Numbered from the stretch's first letter, positions 24,827 to 38,096 are shown. The stretch is 64,000 bases of DNA from Galerina marginata (GCA_023014335.1 JAECYW010000001.1:1054001-1118000), one strand, 5' to 3'. A program made the numbers and translations. Notes: generated by a model from the sequence alone, not told the origin.

Positions 24827-27180
24827 TCGCCAAACCACAATACCCATACCGTACTCCCGGATATACCCTGTTAGCTGCATTCTTTCTTGGAAATTTCTAC
24901 CCCTCCCCCCCAACATTGACTCGCTTTGAGCTCGTATTTTGCGGTGAAATGTCATATCTTCCCATCCATACCACTTTTAGCCTCCCTCTTCTGCCGCAGA
25001 GGCGCCGCGGCTTCAGTGTGGTTCTTGAAGATCAGAACCTCAACAAATCGTCCGATAGCCAGTCCTGAAGAACTGATGAACTTCTACCTGTCCCCGTATA
25101 GGTCATCCCTCCTACTACTTGCCAGGGTAATAAACTGCTTTCGAGCCGAGAAAGAAACTTGGCCATCCCCATCGAATGAAAATGCGCCTGAGGAACCTTC
25201 GACCAGAGTGTATGATGATTAGCTGCATCTTAATCTGCGCACACCACTCGCGTGCAATGATCTTTTCTTTCCATCGCGGTGATCAAGCTATGTAAGCCAC
25301 TTGATCAAATGGTAGGCGTATCGCGCTTTGGGTTAGTTGACCTGACAGTGTCCCCGCGGACTCGCACAACTACCCGGCAGTTTGGACGCCCCACTCTCAT
25401 GCTAGGCCAAAAATACCATCGAAAGGTGAAGCTATTCTTGCTCTATGTGATACCCTTTCTAACACCTCTTGCCCAGACATAGCCCAAGAATAGTAAGCTT
25501 TTTTCTCATATTTCATTCTGTAACAGAAGCCTATGCGGAGAATATCGTCGCGGATGGACATTTCTGTCACTGGCCCATTACCAACGTCAGAGCACAAGAC
25601 AAGCACGCCAAATTTCCGGCGTGCAACTATAATTTCTCCTCGGGCATGGGCGAACATTTCACAGATAGCTGGGACTTCTGGTTTATCATGAAAGTCAATA
25701 TTGTCGGCATAACTCTGGACTTGTAATAATAAACCTTTGTAAAGGTCACAAAATGTCTCATGAACGGCCTGTGGTCCAGAGTACAATAGGTAAGCATTAT
25801 TATCCAATTATAATGATTGTGGCTCTTTTTCGTGAGCTTCTGATCGACATACAGAACTCGTCGCCAGTCGTCGCCGCATGTACGATCTAAATCGTGCTTT
25901 CGAAAGCCGAGTGCACGCTTCGACGCACTGCCACATCAGTGTGGCGCGAGCCCTTTGGGAACCCTCGATGTTAACAGCTGCTTACAGATTGCAGGAATGA
26001 CGCTGGTTGTGTGCATGCAGAGTCGGACTTCACAAACGAAGTGAATCGGTTCGTCGGTTGAGGATATATGTCGCATCAATTGATCGAGGACCCCATGTTG
26101 CTTGTTCTATTTTTCTGGCAGGCTGGTTTGCCCATCGTACCGACTTATGTCCTCTCAACGGACCGCCATTCGGGGAATCTGATGTCCAGCAGAACTGAAC
26201 GTTTCCGGCTCTGATGTATTTCCATCACAGATTAGCATATGGCGTCCATGCAACCTCGTCATGCTCTCATTCAAACATATCCCTACATCCCCAATGGGGC
26301 CATCGGACTGGAAGCTTGAGGCCTCGAACAATCCATCGTATTTGGATCTGCACATAGAAGCCACCTCATCGGTCGTCCGACCCATCGCATTCGTCTCGAA
26401 ATACATGCAAAGCGCCATCAATTACTTTGGGCTATCCCGTATCACCGCTATGTTTCGTTTGCAAAGATCTCAGAAGTCTTTTCTTGTGTGACAGAATCGG
26501 ATACGAGGAGCCGCAGCGTCTATTCGAAGATGCCATCTAAGCAGCTAACTATTATAGAACATCTCGGCAACAGGCGTCGCCGGACCTCATTTTTCAAGTG
26601 GATGATGCGACAGCTGAGGTCAAGGATGTGCGAACCGAAGCGCTGACGCCTGAGGGTGTTCGTCAAATGAGTCAAGAGTGCTGACAGGGAGTCAAATCAT
26701 AATTTAATTGAGGATTATATAGTCCTCCAAAATTTGGCGGCAGATTTATCTAAAGGTCCAGAGCCAATGTTATGCATCAGAACCTCCAGTATGAAGATCA
26801 CTGGCAGTCTGGCACTATCAATAAACTGATGTGCTGAAGAAATCCTAATAAACTTAATTGGATGTTACTTAAGTAGTAGTTAATGTTTAAGGTTAGGGTT
26901 AGGACCCCGGAAAGTCAAAAAAAGAGCCTGCCCAGCCAGAGTGGCCGAAGCAGGACGGGAAAATATTGAGACGGTGCATGAGCCTGAGCCCATACAAGCC
27001 GCAGAAACCCTCTGGGGACAAGGTCGCCGTGCTATGAAGGATTGCCACGGCCCACAAACCCAGGTAGATGAAGGGGCTTATGCCATCAAGGTAAGTATGA
27101 GTTGTACGGAAGAGAGAACCTGGCTTTTATACTCCTCCGTTCCTGCACGGACCATGTACATCACGTGGGTGGTTTGATTG
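24827..27180. other. gene-poor region downstream of the dynein light chain
   Basis: A minus-strand open frame at 25807-25397 (136 codons, no ATG at its 5' end) reads like a protein fragment in its first 100 residues but matches nothing I recognise and has no splice partner. A short telomere-like stretch (GGTTAGGGTTAGG) lies at 26891-26903. No intact gene, transposon or RNA gene seen. Confidence 0.35.
26891..26903 (+). repeat. short interstitial telomere-like motif
   Basis: GGTTAGGGTTAGG contains two units of the TTAGGG repeat used at telomeres in most filamentous fungi. Two units can arise by chance. Confidence 0.4.
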
Positions 27181-30100
27181 GGAGTAGGAATCGATCATAA
27201 AGGACTCTATCAATGGTTCTTCTTCTCTAGTCTAACCGGACGATCACCTTTTAGAGGAAATTGTCTTTAAACGTTTATTATCTCAGGCTGTTGCAGGGCT
27301 TTCCCTTATCAATTCCAAAAAACGTCACTGTAAACAATTGACATCTCGTCAATATTCGACATTCCTGCTAACCAGCTCTGTCAATTTTGTCCGATAATCT
27401 CCAGATCTTAGACAAGCGTTGGTGTGTTGATGCTGGCTTGACTTTCCTTCAGGGATTCCCCGATTTACGGACTTAAGGTATCAGCTTTCTCCCTTGACGT
27501 CTCACTTCTATGCCGCCCAGTATCGTCAATCTCAATTTCTCAAATAATCTCTCGAAGAACGATTTTGAAAAGAAACGCGATACCTCTATGCTATGGCTGA
27601 ACACCCAAGGTCAGTCCAAGCTGATTATCATGCTCATTCTTCATAGAGCGTCCACCTTTTCCGGCGGTGTATTAAGATATTTTCCGGCGAAGACATGCCT
27701 GTCTGGTCAACTCGGACCGTTTCCTCCTGTAAAAATCTCAAGTCTGCGTAACTGTGAGAGTTTATTCCCTTGATTGCACTACAGATTCACTTACTTATTC
27801 AAACCGAATAGTGTTTGCCCTTCGGACATACCAGAGCAAGAATAACTTCAATGTGTCTGCTGACCCTACTCTAAAATGATTGCGTCTTGGAGCATGCCCA
27901 CAAAATGCGGCTTAAATTTTGTCGCCTTGTCTTTGCTCCAACGTCGTCACAGGAGCCAATACAACTATTCATTCGGGGTGAGCACTTAATATCTATGGGA
28001 TTGAGAGTTGCGAGTTGGTTAATATTCCGTGTACCGCGGCAGAGTGCAAACTCCCAATTCCACTGAAATTTCGGGTGCTGGTTTATCCAATCCTGCCCAT
28101 GTTAGTCCAGTTATGAATCCTCGCTTCCCTGCTCGTGGAATTTCCTTCTGTAAGTTGCCGACACTGCCATGTGCTATTTCGACGAACTGAAGTTTCTTCC
28201 TTTCTGGCACAGACATCCCCAGGTTCAACATGTTGTGCGAACTTGATAGTCCTTCCGTTCGATTTGGATTTAATATTCGTTGACTGTGCTAAAATGACAT
28301 TCTTTAGTGTCGACTTCAAATGTCTGTTTCATGGGATGACGGCTAGGCTTTCTAGAAAACCCTTTTCATCCCATGGATCAAAGCACGCTTAAAACCCTTG
28401 TGCTGGTTATTTGTTTTCTGAAGGCGATCCGTCTGGAGCGATATAGCCTCTGCTATCCTTGCGTTTCCTCTACCGGCCCTCGCTGATTCGTTAGCACTCC
28501 ACATCACACTATCTCATGAGCAAACTTTAGTCATAATAGGATTCGAAAGACGATCAGAAGCCTAGGTGTTATTTTGGGACAACTATCCCTAGGTAATTCC
28601 TTTTGATCTTGTCAGCCATTTTCAGAGAAACTCTATTCTTAACTTGCTGAACTTTCCATTACAAAACCCTCCGTGATCCATTTATACCGGTGAGCTCATG
28701 TCAGACTGAAAAAAAAGTTCATTTGATCAATGTCAATTTGTGAAATGTAGTTGATGTTGTATTCCAGCCCGCTCGATCGGAGTCAGCAGGGCTAGTTCAT
28801 TTCTTGGCCCTCCGTGGGGACTTACTCTTGGATTCACACCATGATCATCTCGCTCCAATATTATTGCGGACGGGTATAATTTCATCTTCGGCCATACTAT
28901 GGCCTATCGATCAGTTAATCCACATCGCCGCATCTTGACGGGTCCTTGGGTTTTACTTGTGGTAATCAGGACGTCGCCTTACGCCATCCCACGGCGTTGT
29001 GTGTATATGCACCGACATTCAAAACTTGAACCCCAAACTTACGTCGCCGAAGGGTTCACCGACAGGCTTATCTACTTTCCTAACGGAACTTGTCTGAGTG
29101 CCCTTTATTCTTGGTTCCGTGACCGCACAAAATCTCCTAGTCAGCGGTCTATGTTACTCTACTTCCACGAGTCAGCTTGCTCCTTCAGTTCTTTTCTGAT
29201 CGCAAAATGCGGACTTAATTCTTGGGTCACTTCGAACTGCTGCATCACGTTATGGTGATTACAGCCTAGTGTTGGAAGTAAGCAGGTATCGAGATTATTC
29301 TTCCATCTCGGGTTGGGCCCTCTAGGCTGACACTTTCAACCGTAGGCCAACCTAGTTCACCTCTCGGAATCCGCTTCCTTTACCGGAATTCATTTTTCTA
29401 TGCGCAGTCACTAAACGTGCAGGTTTCGACTGTCCAGAAGGGGGGTTGGCGACGTTTAACGCACTCGATTTACCATAGGATTTTCCTCACTCACACACCA
29501 ATGTGAAAATTCCTATTCTTTGGTTGAACCGACAAGGCGTCAGTCTCTACGGCGCTTCCGTTTCTGCTTGGAATCTTTAAGCGAGAATACATTATTGGTT
29601 TTGGCGTATGGCCATTTGGAAAAGGCACCTCAATAACGTCAGAGCCCAACGTCCTTTCACTTCCCATGTCTCCCGGCACGATTTTCGCGGAATAACCGAT
29701 TTGTACTTGGATTCATCCTGTAAGGCAACTGTCCAGTTGTCTTGCTAGCAGTATTTCGTCGACATTTCAAAACCAACCCACAAGCTACCATATCGCCTCT
29801 GCTCGATTGGGGCCCGCCCAAGGCGTCGATCGCTCTCGAAACAATTCCTCCGTTGATTTGACCCGCGAACACCTTTCCAATCCTAGAAGTCTGGCGCGCC
29901 GAAGAGCCTCTGAAGAAATAGGCTCGAAATGGGCAGGAATCAATGTTTAACCTATCTCAATGAAAGCAAAAGGTAGACCCCAGGCACCGAAGGCTCGCGA
30001 ACCTGCAAGTGTATTACGGGTCTCCCATCGGATCAAATGCTGACTGAAGTCAATTATCAACTCCAATGTTCATCGAACCCTCTGACACTAGGTGTTAAAT

Positions 30101-31500
30101 CCAAAGCTCCGAGATATTTCTCGCACCCATTGTTTTTCTGCCTCCTTTGGTATCGGCGGTTAGAAAAATATCCGCTCACATCCTGAACATGGAATTCGGA
30201 CCGAAGGAGAGCTTGCCCTAAAGCAAGTTGCTTATCGAGCTGTGTTTCCCAACCATCTGAGAACCTCGAGCAAGTTCGGCCTCGCCTATTGCATCGCTCC
30301 TGTGAACCGATGAAGGCGGGACGGCACCCATCCACTCGCAACTCGCCTGGCAAATCCGCCTACTGTTCTCGATTCCCAATCCAGATCCCATAGTACGGCA
30401 ATCTCCCAACATAGTTTTAAGATAGCGTACGTTTGTCCATGGGTAAGTAAGCTCATCTGGGTGGGACTGGTGAAAAATTTGCCCGCGACCCAGGCCACTC
30501 TTAGTCCGAAGATTGTCACCTCTGATTTTCAAAGGGGCACAGTTCTCCTCGCCACTTGAGCTTAGGCGCCCTCCCATAGCAGCCACGTATCATGATCTTT
30601 ATTGCCAGTGTGTCGCTAGAAATGTATAAACTACCATTTATGGTACACCTACACCCACAACTTTCCAGATGCCACGGATCAGTCCCAATCGCCGATCACT
30701 TCTGAAAGCTGTTTCTCAGACGCTTAAGTGTTGTCGGCGGATTCCTGGATCACCCAGAAAAGGCGCTGTGCAGATAAAAGTGCCAACACCGAGGATTCAA
30801 CATCCAGCAATAAATTCACATCCAATGTAGGAAAAGCACTGGGAACAGAGCCAAAATAGTAAAGGTTCCTCGATAGCCAAATCTCAAGATGCACACACTC
30901 GCTGCGCATGACGAAAGGGGGTCGGGAACTTGATGGGAACTTGCTAACAAGTGTAAGGCACTGGCTACCCAGAGGGACTGCGCGGCATGTATTCTTGTAA
31001 AGCCCTTCGTTTCGGCTTCCTCTTCTTTCTTGCGATGCGACTTCGGTGAGTTGAAGGGGTGAGGAGAAGTGTGAACCCTTCTCTGGGATGTGCCTTACTA
31101 CATGGCCAAAAATATCCATTAAGTCGATCCACACTGCGCCACACATTCAGATTGGCTCAATTAATCCTAAGGACCTTTTGCACGATGAGGGCAGGCCGTA
31201 CTCGTCTGTCAGCTGGCGTGGGGGCGGGCGTTCGACCATGGCTTCGAGGAGCTGGGATGGATGGGTCAGAACACTCTCAACCCTGATTGATATGTGGAAC
31301 AAGAACAAGAGCACCAACCTCCTTGCGCAGCTCCTCGCCAGGATACTCTCCCTCCATCTCTTCCAGTCCAAGAAGGACCTGACCCTTCTTAAACACCTCG
31401 CCTTCCTCCTCGACCCCTATCCTTTTTCTCGTTTTGCGACAAGTATTACTTAGTATTGAGGCAAATAACTGGTCAAATTATTACGCTATTTAAAAACTAG
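27181..31500. other. 4.3 kb stretch with no recognisable gene
   Basis: Many short frames on both strands, none with a domain. Weakly similar blocks occur near 27905, 28290 and 29210 (AAAATG...TTCTT..GTC..ACTTC), which suggests an old degenerate repeat. Two adjoining minus frames (31371-31147 and 31146-30724) total over 200 codons, the second starting one base below the stop of the first, but neither is recognised. Base use is near even, with no sign of heavy C-to-T decay. Confidence 0.35.
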
Positions 31501-32271
31501 TAGTAAACAGGCCAAAGACAATTTAAATAGGTTGTTTAAGCCTAAGCGAGAGGGCGATATATAGCATAGGGTGGGTGGGGGTGTTTTGAGCGAGCGCCGC
31601 GGTGGGGAATCAAGACGGCTGGAGGCTGACGCGCTGAACGGCTGAGGTCAGCTGCGGAAGATGCCGCTAATCCAATGATCAATTCAATTAAATTCAGTTT
31701 TAATTTCCCCAACTCATGCGTGCTTCTGTCAACGCGGACGCCGTCCGCCAAGCAATTATGAGTATCGGGGTTGTAAATAGAAGAGTGCTGGCATCCAGAC
31801 GAAAAAAGCATCGAAAGACATGTGCATTCTGTGTACGATTTTACAATACTTAAATACGCTCTATCGAAAGCCAAATACTGTGATATAGTGCATGCAGAAA
31901 TGATGTATAGGGTGAATAAATTACAAACGATGCAGGCGTGCGTTAGCAGTGTGTACACTAAAAATATGTATCATGCATCTGTCCGTCTGTCCGTGGATGT
32001 GGACTTGGATATCGATCAAAGCAGGCGAACGAGTGGAGGGATAGGATATAAGAACACGGTATGGTGCATGTGGAGAAAACGATACAAAGGGCATGGGACA
32101 AAAACATGGATACATGCGACAACGAGAGCAAGAGACTGGCTGGTTAAGTCCAGGACTGTTATGAACACGAACAAACGAATAGCTTGCGTGTAAATGCACT
32201 GGGCGAACAATGGCAGGTCTAGATGGGCGTTGAATGGGTGAGTCGTCGGGGTGTGGCCGCCACAGATACAC
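31501..32271. other. downstream region of the SRK1 kinase gene
   Basis: Lies just past the SRK1 stop codon and is AT-rich, likely 3' untranslated and terminator sequence. Short frames on both strands have no domain. Confidence 0.4.
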
Positions 32272-34619
32272 CTATAAGTGCATGGGGCTACCTGCAGGTA
32301 GCTCCTTCTCTCTGGGAGGTGGCATATCGCTCACGCGCAGCCCGTCCATCTTTAGAGGGCTCGATACCCCAACCGCGCGCTTGCCCCTTCGCCCGAGGAG
32401 CGTCGCGCTGTCCATATCCAATTCAAACGTTCTGTGGGCCGCCCGTGAGCGTGTCTTGCCTGTTGTGGAAGTAGCCGTACCGCCGGTGCCAGCACCTGCG
32501 GCAACAACCCTCCCTCGCCCACCTTGGTCCCTGGGCCCTGCGCGACCGTCCATTACAGAATTGTGGGCCGGATGGGTCTGTTGGTCCGCTACAGCTGGTT
32601 GTTGATGGTTCCGATCATCATCCTCACTGTCATCGGTGTCCTGGTCGTCTGGTTCGTCTTCGTCGTCCTCATTCAGGTTTGTCAGGAAGCCACGAGTGCC
32701 TGCGCCGCCACGGCCATTATATTTTCTCCTACGAGCACCCTCTTCTTCCATTCGATGGACAGCATAAGTGATATCGAAGGCCTCCTTGAGGGTCGCTATT
32801 CCTGGACTCCGGCCTTCGTAGGCGCGGCCGCCTCTAGCGGCTGACAATAATGGTGAATCCAATGGGCGACCGGTGACTGGATCTTTGAGGTTGCCATAAA
32901 TGAAGGGGGTAGGTGGTGGTGGTGGCGCTGGCGCCTCATTACACCACGGGTGTGCCAAAAACTCGTCGATAGTGTAGCGTTGAGCTGGGTCAACACAAAG
33001 GAGGTGCGATATCAGATCCTTGGCTGCAAATATATTTCAGAAGGTAGTCAGACCTGATAAAACGATGTCATACCAGAATGACTAATGTCGTCCCACCAAG
33101 GACTTAAAAAAGTATAATAACCTCTGGCGACCTTCTCGGTGAGAACGTTTATGCTTTCATCGTAAAAGGGGGGGAAACCACAGAGGAGAGTGTAGAGAAC
33201 ACAACCAAGAGCCCACATGTCGACGCTCTTGCTGTACCGTTCGTCTTTGACGATTTCGGGAGCTGTGTAGCCGACGGTTCCGCAAGGAGTCATGGTTTCT
33301 TCGTTCCAAACTACCTTGCTTAGGCCAAAGTCGGCTATCTTTACGCGTCCGATGCCTCCTCCCCCGACCCCAGGAATAAATTCGCCTTCGTCCTCCTTTT
33401 CTTCGTCATAAGGACGACGAATGGGATTCTTGGAAGGGATGATATCGATTCGCTCGAAGAGAAGGTTTTCAGGTTTGATATCCCGATGAACGACACCACG
33501 TTCTTCGTGCAGATACCTGATACCACGGGCGACCTGTAGGATGACATGTCGAGCGAGGTTTTCGCTGAAATATGTAAGCTTGACGATTTGATGAAAAAGT
33601 TCGCCTCCTTGCATTACTATGAAGGACCATCAGATAATATCTCGGGATGGAGAAGAGGGCATACATTCCATGACGAGGAAATAATGTTCTTGAGATTCGG
33701 AGAAGGAGTAAAGCTTGACGATCGCAGGATGAGCAGGTGCCACGCATAATTTGTACCTCTAGGGGGACCTTAAGAAAGTGTTTAACCTGGAATGGGATAG
33801 CAGGACGAACCTTTGAGGATGTTAGCTCGCTGGAATAGGGAAGCGGGTCAGAAAAACGCCTGTGGATCTCAGGAACAAAATCAAGTTAAAAAGCACCTCT
33901 GTGACTCGCGGCTTTTTCTTGAACTGAGGGTTCAAGTGTTTATCGCCTGCCTGCATAAATCAGGAAGCACCACGGAGAGCAGAGGGCCAGGAATGAAAGG
34001 AAAGAAAAGTAAGATGTCAGTGTACTGACGAGTGGAAACACATAGATGACGTTGGACACCGATACCTTACCTGGCTGGCATTAAGTTCATATTTGCGGAC
34101 TACCTTGACTGAATAGAAAATCTGTGAGCAGTAAATAAAACAGAGTAGATCCGTGCAACTGACCAGCGACATGTTTGTTCGTGGCGATCTCAACTGCTCG
34201 GTAAACATTGGAAAAGGCGCCGCTAAACAGAAGCTGATGAGCATGATCCCGGTAAGGGAAGTCAATCAAACGTACTCTCCCATCTTCTCCTCGAGTTTAA
34301 AGGCTTCAAGGCCCTTGTAGGTAGGCATTTTTGACTTTGCCTTGCGCTCCTCGTCGACTATCTGTTCTGCGACCTCTCTGGGTTGGGGAGATTTTGAAGG
34401 GGGATCCTGTGGAGCAGGCTGAGGGTTGTGGTGGTGGTGTTGACGTAAGCCACGTGAGGGTTCCTCTGTGGGGATGCTGTCTGGTTGGCGGGCGGCCTGA
34501 GCGTCTGTATGATGTTGCTTTCCATGGCGGATAAGGCCTAGAGAAGGGGTGAGATGGGTAGAAAAAGAAAAGAGCGAAAAGACAATACTTTTGAACGCGT
34601 GGATGACACCGGGAGGCAT
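32272..34619 (-). CDS. SRK1: CAMK-family protein kinase, SRK1/RCK2 (MAPKAP) type (one frameshift)
   Basis: Stress-pathway Ser/Thr kinase related to S. pombe Srk1 and yeast Rck2, substrates of the Hog1/Sty1 MAP kinase. Eight exons: 34619-34589, 34537-34276, 34222-34164, 34108-34071, 33829-33811, 33758-33665, 33616-33074, 33023-32272; about 598 residues. Motifs: GDGAFSNVYRA (P-loop), VKVVRKY, MQGGELFHQIV, HRDIKPENLL, KIADFGLSK, TPCGTVGYTAPEIV, SVDMWALGCVLYTLLCG and DPAQRYTIDEFLAHPW. A 250-residue disordered tail contains an acidic run and a Lys/Arg-rich end. In exon 6 the frame moves by one base near 33740 between VQIMRG and AHPAIVKLYSFSE; the neighbouring exons require the corrected frame. Intron 4 is 241 bases and could hide an alternative exon. 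Confidence 0.87.
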
Positions 34620-34855
34620 TGTTGAACGAGAAGAGAGAGAGATTCAATCAAAACGCAAGCGTTTATGCAATCCAGTTCGATGACGCAGGGTCTGTCATCC
34701 CATGACGTATTTGCTATTTGCACTCCAGCCTCGAGGTTAGCAATTAATTGGCGTTATCAAAGGGAGGAAATCCCGCCTAATCAGGACATAATTCACACGA
34801 TCACACCCTCCTTCGCGCCGTGCGCTCGTATTTCGACTCAACCACAACACCAACC
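34620..34855. promoter_or_regulatory. shared promoter of SRK1 and PRP31
   Basis: About 236 bases separate the two diverging ATG codons; nothing else fits. No known factor site was identified. Confidence 0.5.
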
Positions 34856-37055
34856 ATGAGCGGACTCGCAGACGAACTTCTCGCAGACCTCGAGGGCCTC
34901 TCAGGCGGAGAGAACGAAGAAGAAGAAAATCAAGAACAAACTTCATTTCTCTCGCAAGCCCATCAACTTCGAGTGGCCTAAAACGCAAGGCCGACGCAGA
35001 TGTCGATGAAGACATGTCAGACCAGGAAGAGCAGGATGGAGAAGTCGACGAGCAGATGGCAAAGGGTGCCGATGGGAAGGCCATCGAAGTTGGAGGCCTC
35101 GTCTTGGAAGGTGGTATTAAGCCCGCAGACGAGCTGGATGCAGAGGACGTGCAACAAATGGACCTTGGAGGCATCGAGGACGTCAGTAAGATCGCCAAGC
35201 TCGAAGGAAGCAAGCGCATGAATGACATCCTAAAGGTTATTCCCGTCCCTTTTGTCTATACGCGCTTACTTACTCCCAAATACAGGAAATCGAAAAATAC
35301 CAAGCCAACCCAACACCTAATGCCCAAATGTCCCTACCTGCGCATCTAAACCCTGAATACAATGTTATTGTGCAATCTAACAACCTTTCAGTCGACGTTG
35401 ACAACGAAATTCTCGTCGTGCACAAGGTAGTTCTTTCATTCATGAAACGCAGCATCGAACGGCAAACGGCTCACTTACTTCCTCTAGTTCATCAGAGACC
35501 ACTACGCACCTCGATTCCCCGAGCTCGAACAGCTTGTTACAGACCCGGCGATGTATATTCGTTCCGTACGCGCTTTAGGCAACAGTGAGGTTGGTCTCCT
35601 TTCAATCACCCTCTCCCGTTCTTAGATCTAACGTCATCTTCCTAAACCAAGGAACTCGCAAAAGTCGACCTCCAAGGCGTTCTCCCACCAGCCATCATCA
35701 TGAGCGTCGTCGTCACATCCACCACCACATCCGGAAAGCCGCTGTCTCCAGCAGAATTTGCTTCCGTCCAACGCGCATGCGATCTTGCCGACCGATTAGA
35801 GGAAGCACGCAAAAAGGTATGTTTCCACATACACATTTACCTTATCTCAACCTAACCAACCTGATCTCTATTACCAGATATTCATGTATGTCAGCTCACG
35901 AATGAATGTACTTGCACCCAATCTGTCCGCTATTGTTGGTACTACCACAGCTGCCAAATTGCTCGGAGTTGCGGGAGGCCTGGCCGGTCTCGCCAAAATG
36001 CCGTCATGTAATGCCCATGTCTGTTCCATTTGGTATCTAACTGTTCAAGAATCTCTGATTGATATGCTTTGTGCTACAGCTGTTAGGCGCACAAAAGAAA
36101 ATAACAGCTGGTTTTTCCACTGCAACGCAAAAACGCCACACAGGATTCATCTTCCAGTCTGAACTCGTCGCGCAGACTCCCCCAGAGTATCAGCTCAAGG
36201 TCCAGCGTACGGTTGGAGCCAAATGTGTTCTCGCTGCACGTATGGACTTGGAGAGATCACGGCGTGATGGTTGGTAGCTTTCCTTTGCCTTCTCCTTCAC
36301 TGACTGCTGAACTAGCTAATTTATGTTGCAGGGAGCTACGGCGACAGCTTGCGAGACAAAATCGACAAACACATCGACAGACTTGCCGCACCTCCGCCTT
36401 CCAAAGTCGTCAAGGCCCTACCGATACCTGGAGACGGTCCTAAGAAGCGTCGAGGTGGAAAACGGTGCGTTTATTCTCCTTTTCATCTAGCTATGTCAGA
36501 GCCATTTTCTTATACACTACCTAATAGAGCGCGTAAAGCCAAAGAAGCTTACGCCCAAACCGAACTGCGGAAGTTGCAGAACCGGATGGCGTTCGGCGAG
36601 GCAGAGGAAGAGGTTGGCGCATTCGACGAAACCAAGGGTCTCGGTATGATAGGTGCTGGCACGGGGAAAGTCAGAGCAGGGCTTGGAGAGGCTAAAAGTC
36701 GGGGTAAGCTATTTCTCTTTGCTGTTTTTACCTTGTGGCATAGAATGGATCGTGACTTGCTTATTTTTTTCTTTCTAGCCAAAATGTCTAAGGCAAATAA
36801 GCTGCGGACGGCTGCTATCACGCGTTCTGCACAAGCCTCGCAGTCGCAAAGCTCCGGTACTGCTACATCGTTGAGTGTTACTCCCGCACAAGGTTCGTTA
36901 TTCCTGAAGTGTTCCTGTTTTCAAACCTCTAATCCCCTTGCCCTCCAGGCTTTGAGTTAACTAACCGCACGACCATGGCACAACGGGTGAAAGAGGCAAA
37001 TGAACGATGGTTTAGTGGTGGAACGTTCTCATTTGTGGGTCAAAAGGGTGCTTAA
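34856..37055 (+). CDS. PRP31: U4/U6 snRNP pre-mRNA splicing factor PRP31 (one frameshift)
   Basis: Tri-snRNP protein that binds the U4 5' stem-loop with Snu13/15.5K. Ten exons: 34856-35235, 35286-35426, 35488-35589, 35652-35816, 35878-36018, 36080-36269, 36332-36464, 36528-36703, 36779-36892, 36949-37055; 549 residues. Nop domain (about 210-340): [57 protein letters not shown] and LLGAQKK. C-terminal Prp31 part: [30 protein letters not shown] block, [25 protein letters not shown]. Exon 1 has one missing base in AAA at 34938-34940: as written it stops after HQLRVA, but the shifted frame continues at [11 protein letters not shown] with correct phase at the donor. The gene is essential, so an assembly error is the best reading. 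Confidence 0.9.
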
Positions 37056-37300
37056 ATTGCATTGCTGAGCATGTTCTTAAGTATTTCTTATAATGGTTAT
37101 ACTGGATATCATCAAAGTCTAATATTTCTTGTCCATTATAACTAAACATGAGACAAAAACATTTTGTGGTGATATGTATAAAGAAACTAATGATACAATG
37201 AATGAATAAAAATGATGACTAGGTGCAAGTGCATATGTAAGAACGGTAATCTTATGTGACAATGATGAGGAGGATAGAGAAGAAAGGAACGATGCAAACA

Positions 37301-38096
37301 TCATGTCTGGCTATGTGCAGCAGGTGTTTCGCCTGTTGGATTTTGTGAAATGTCGATGAAGCTAGCTTTGGCCTTGCCAGCGGCCATGTTCGCCCGCTTG
37401 GAGCGATAATCCCGAATGGCCGACCGGATAGCATCTTCCGCCAACACTGCGACGAGCCAGACATTAGTAAAAAGGCATGATGGAGAGGCGATGGCTAACA
37501 TACTTGAGCAATGGAGCTTCACGGGGGGCAGGCAGAGCTCTTTGGCAATCTCAGTGTTTTTAATTTTCCCAGCCTCCTCCAATGAGAGGCCCATGACGCG
37601 TTCCGTCATATATGAACTCGAGGCAATGGCGCTGCCGCAGCCAAAGGTTTTGAACTTGACATCAGATATAATACCATTGTCGTCCACGCGAATTTGTAGC
37701 TTCATAACGTCGCCACACCTGTGGTAAATAAAATAAATGGCTCCGGTTAGCTCCGCATGGTGGTGGCAACAATGACAATAACAGCAACATGGACGCAGCA
37801 GAGACATGAAAGAGGCTTGAGAGGTAAGAAACTCACGCTGGTGCACCTACGAGGCCTGTGCCGACGTCGACGTCGGCTTTGGGGAGCGAGCCCACCTAAG
37901 ATGCGGTTATCAGATAAGTAAAAGGCGGGAACAGGTCCAGACTTTAAAAAGAGGCCAGACGCACATTTCTAGGCTTTTCGTAGTGGGAAATGACTTTTTC
38001 GTGGTACCCGCGAGCCGCTATGGGTCTGAGAGAAGCCTTAGCGATAGAAGGGCGGGAGGCAGCGAGGACGGTCTTCGAGAGAGCTGAGCGGAACAT
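37301..38096 (-). CDS. ISU1: mitochondrial iron-sulfur cluster scaffold ISU1
   Basis: Scaffold on which mitochondrial Fe-S clusters are built with Nfs1, frataxin and Jac1/Ssq1. Four exons: 38096-37965, 37895-37837, 37718-37504, 37446-37301; 183 residues. A Ser/Arg/Ala presequence (about 30 residues) ends at ARGYHEKVISHYEKPRN. The three cluster cysteines are seen in APACGDV, KTFGCGSAIASSS and KLHCSMLAEDA, and the chaperone-binding LPPVK precedes the third. GLVGAPACGD carries the conserved Asp near the first Cys. A tail of about 25 residues extends beyond the usual end. Divergent from TAF9. Confidence 0.95.

Noticed and set aside
28899..29258. 119-codon plus frame in the gene-poor region
   Set aside because: No domain; similar short frames occur on both strands here.
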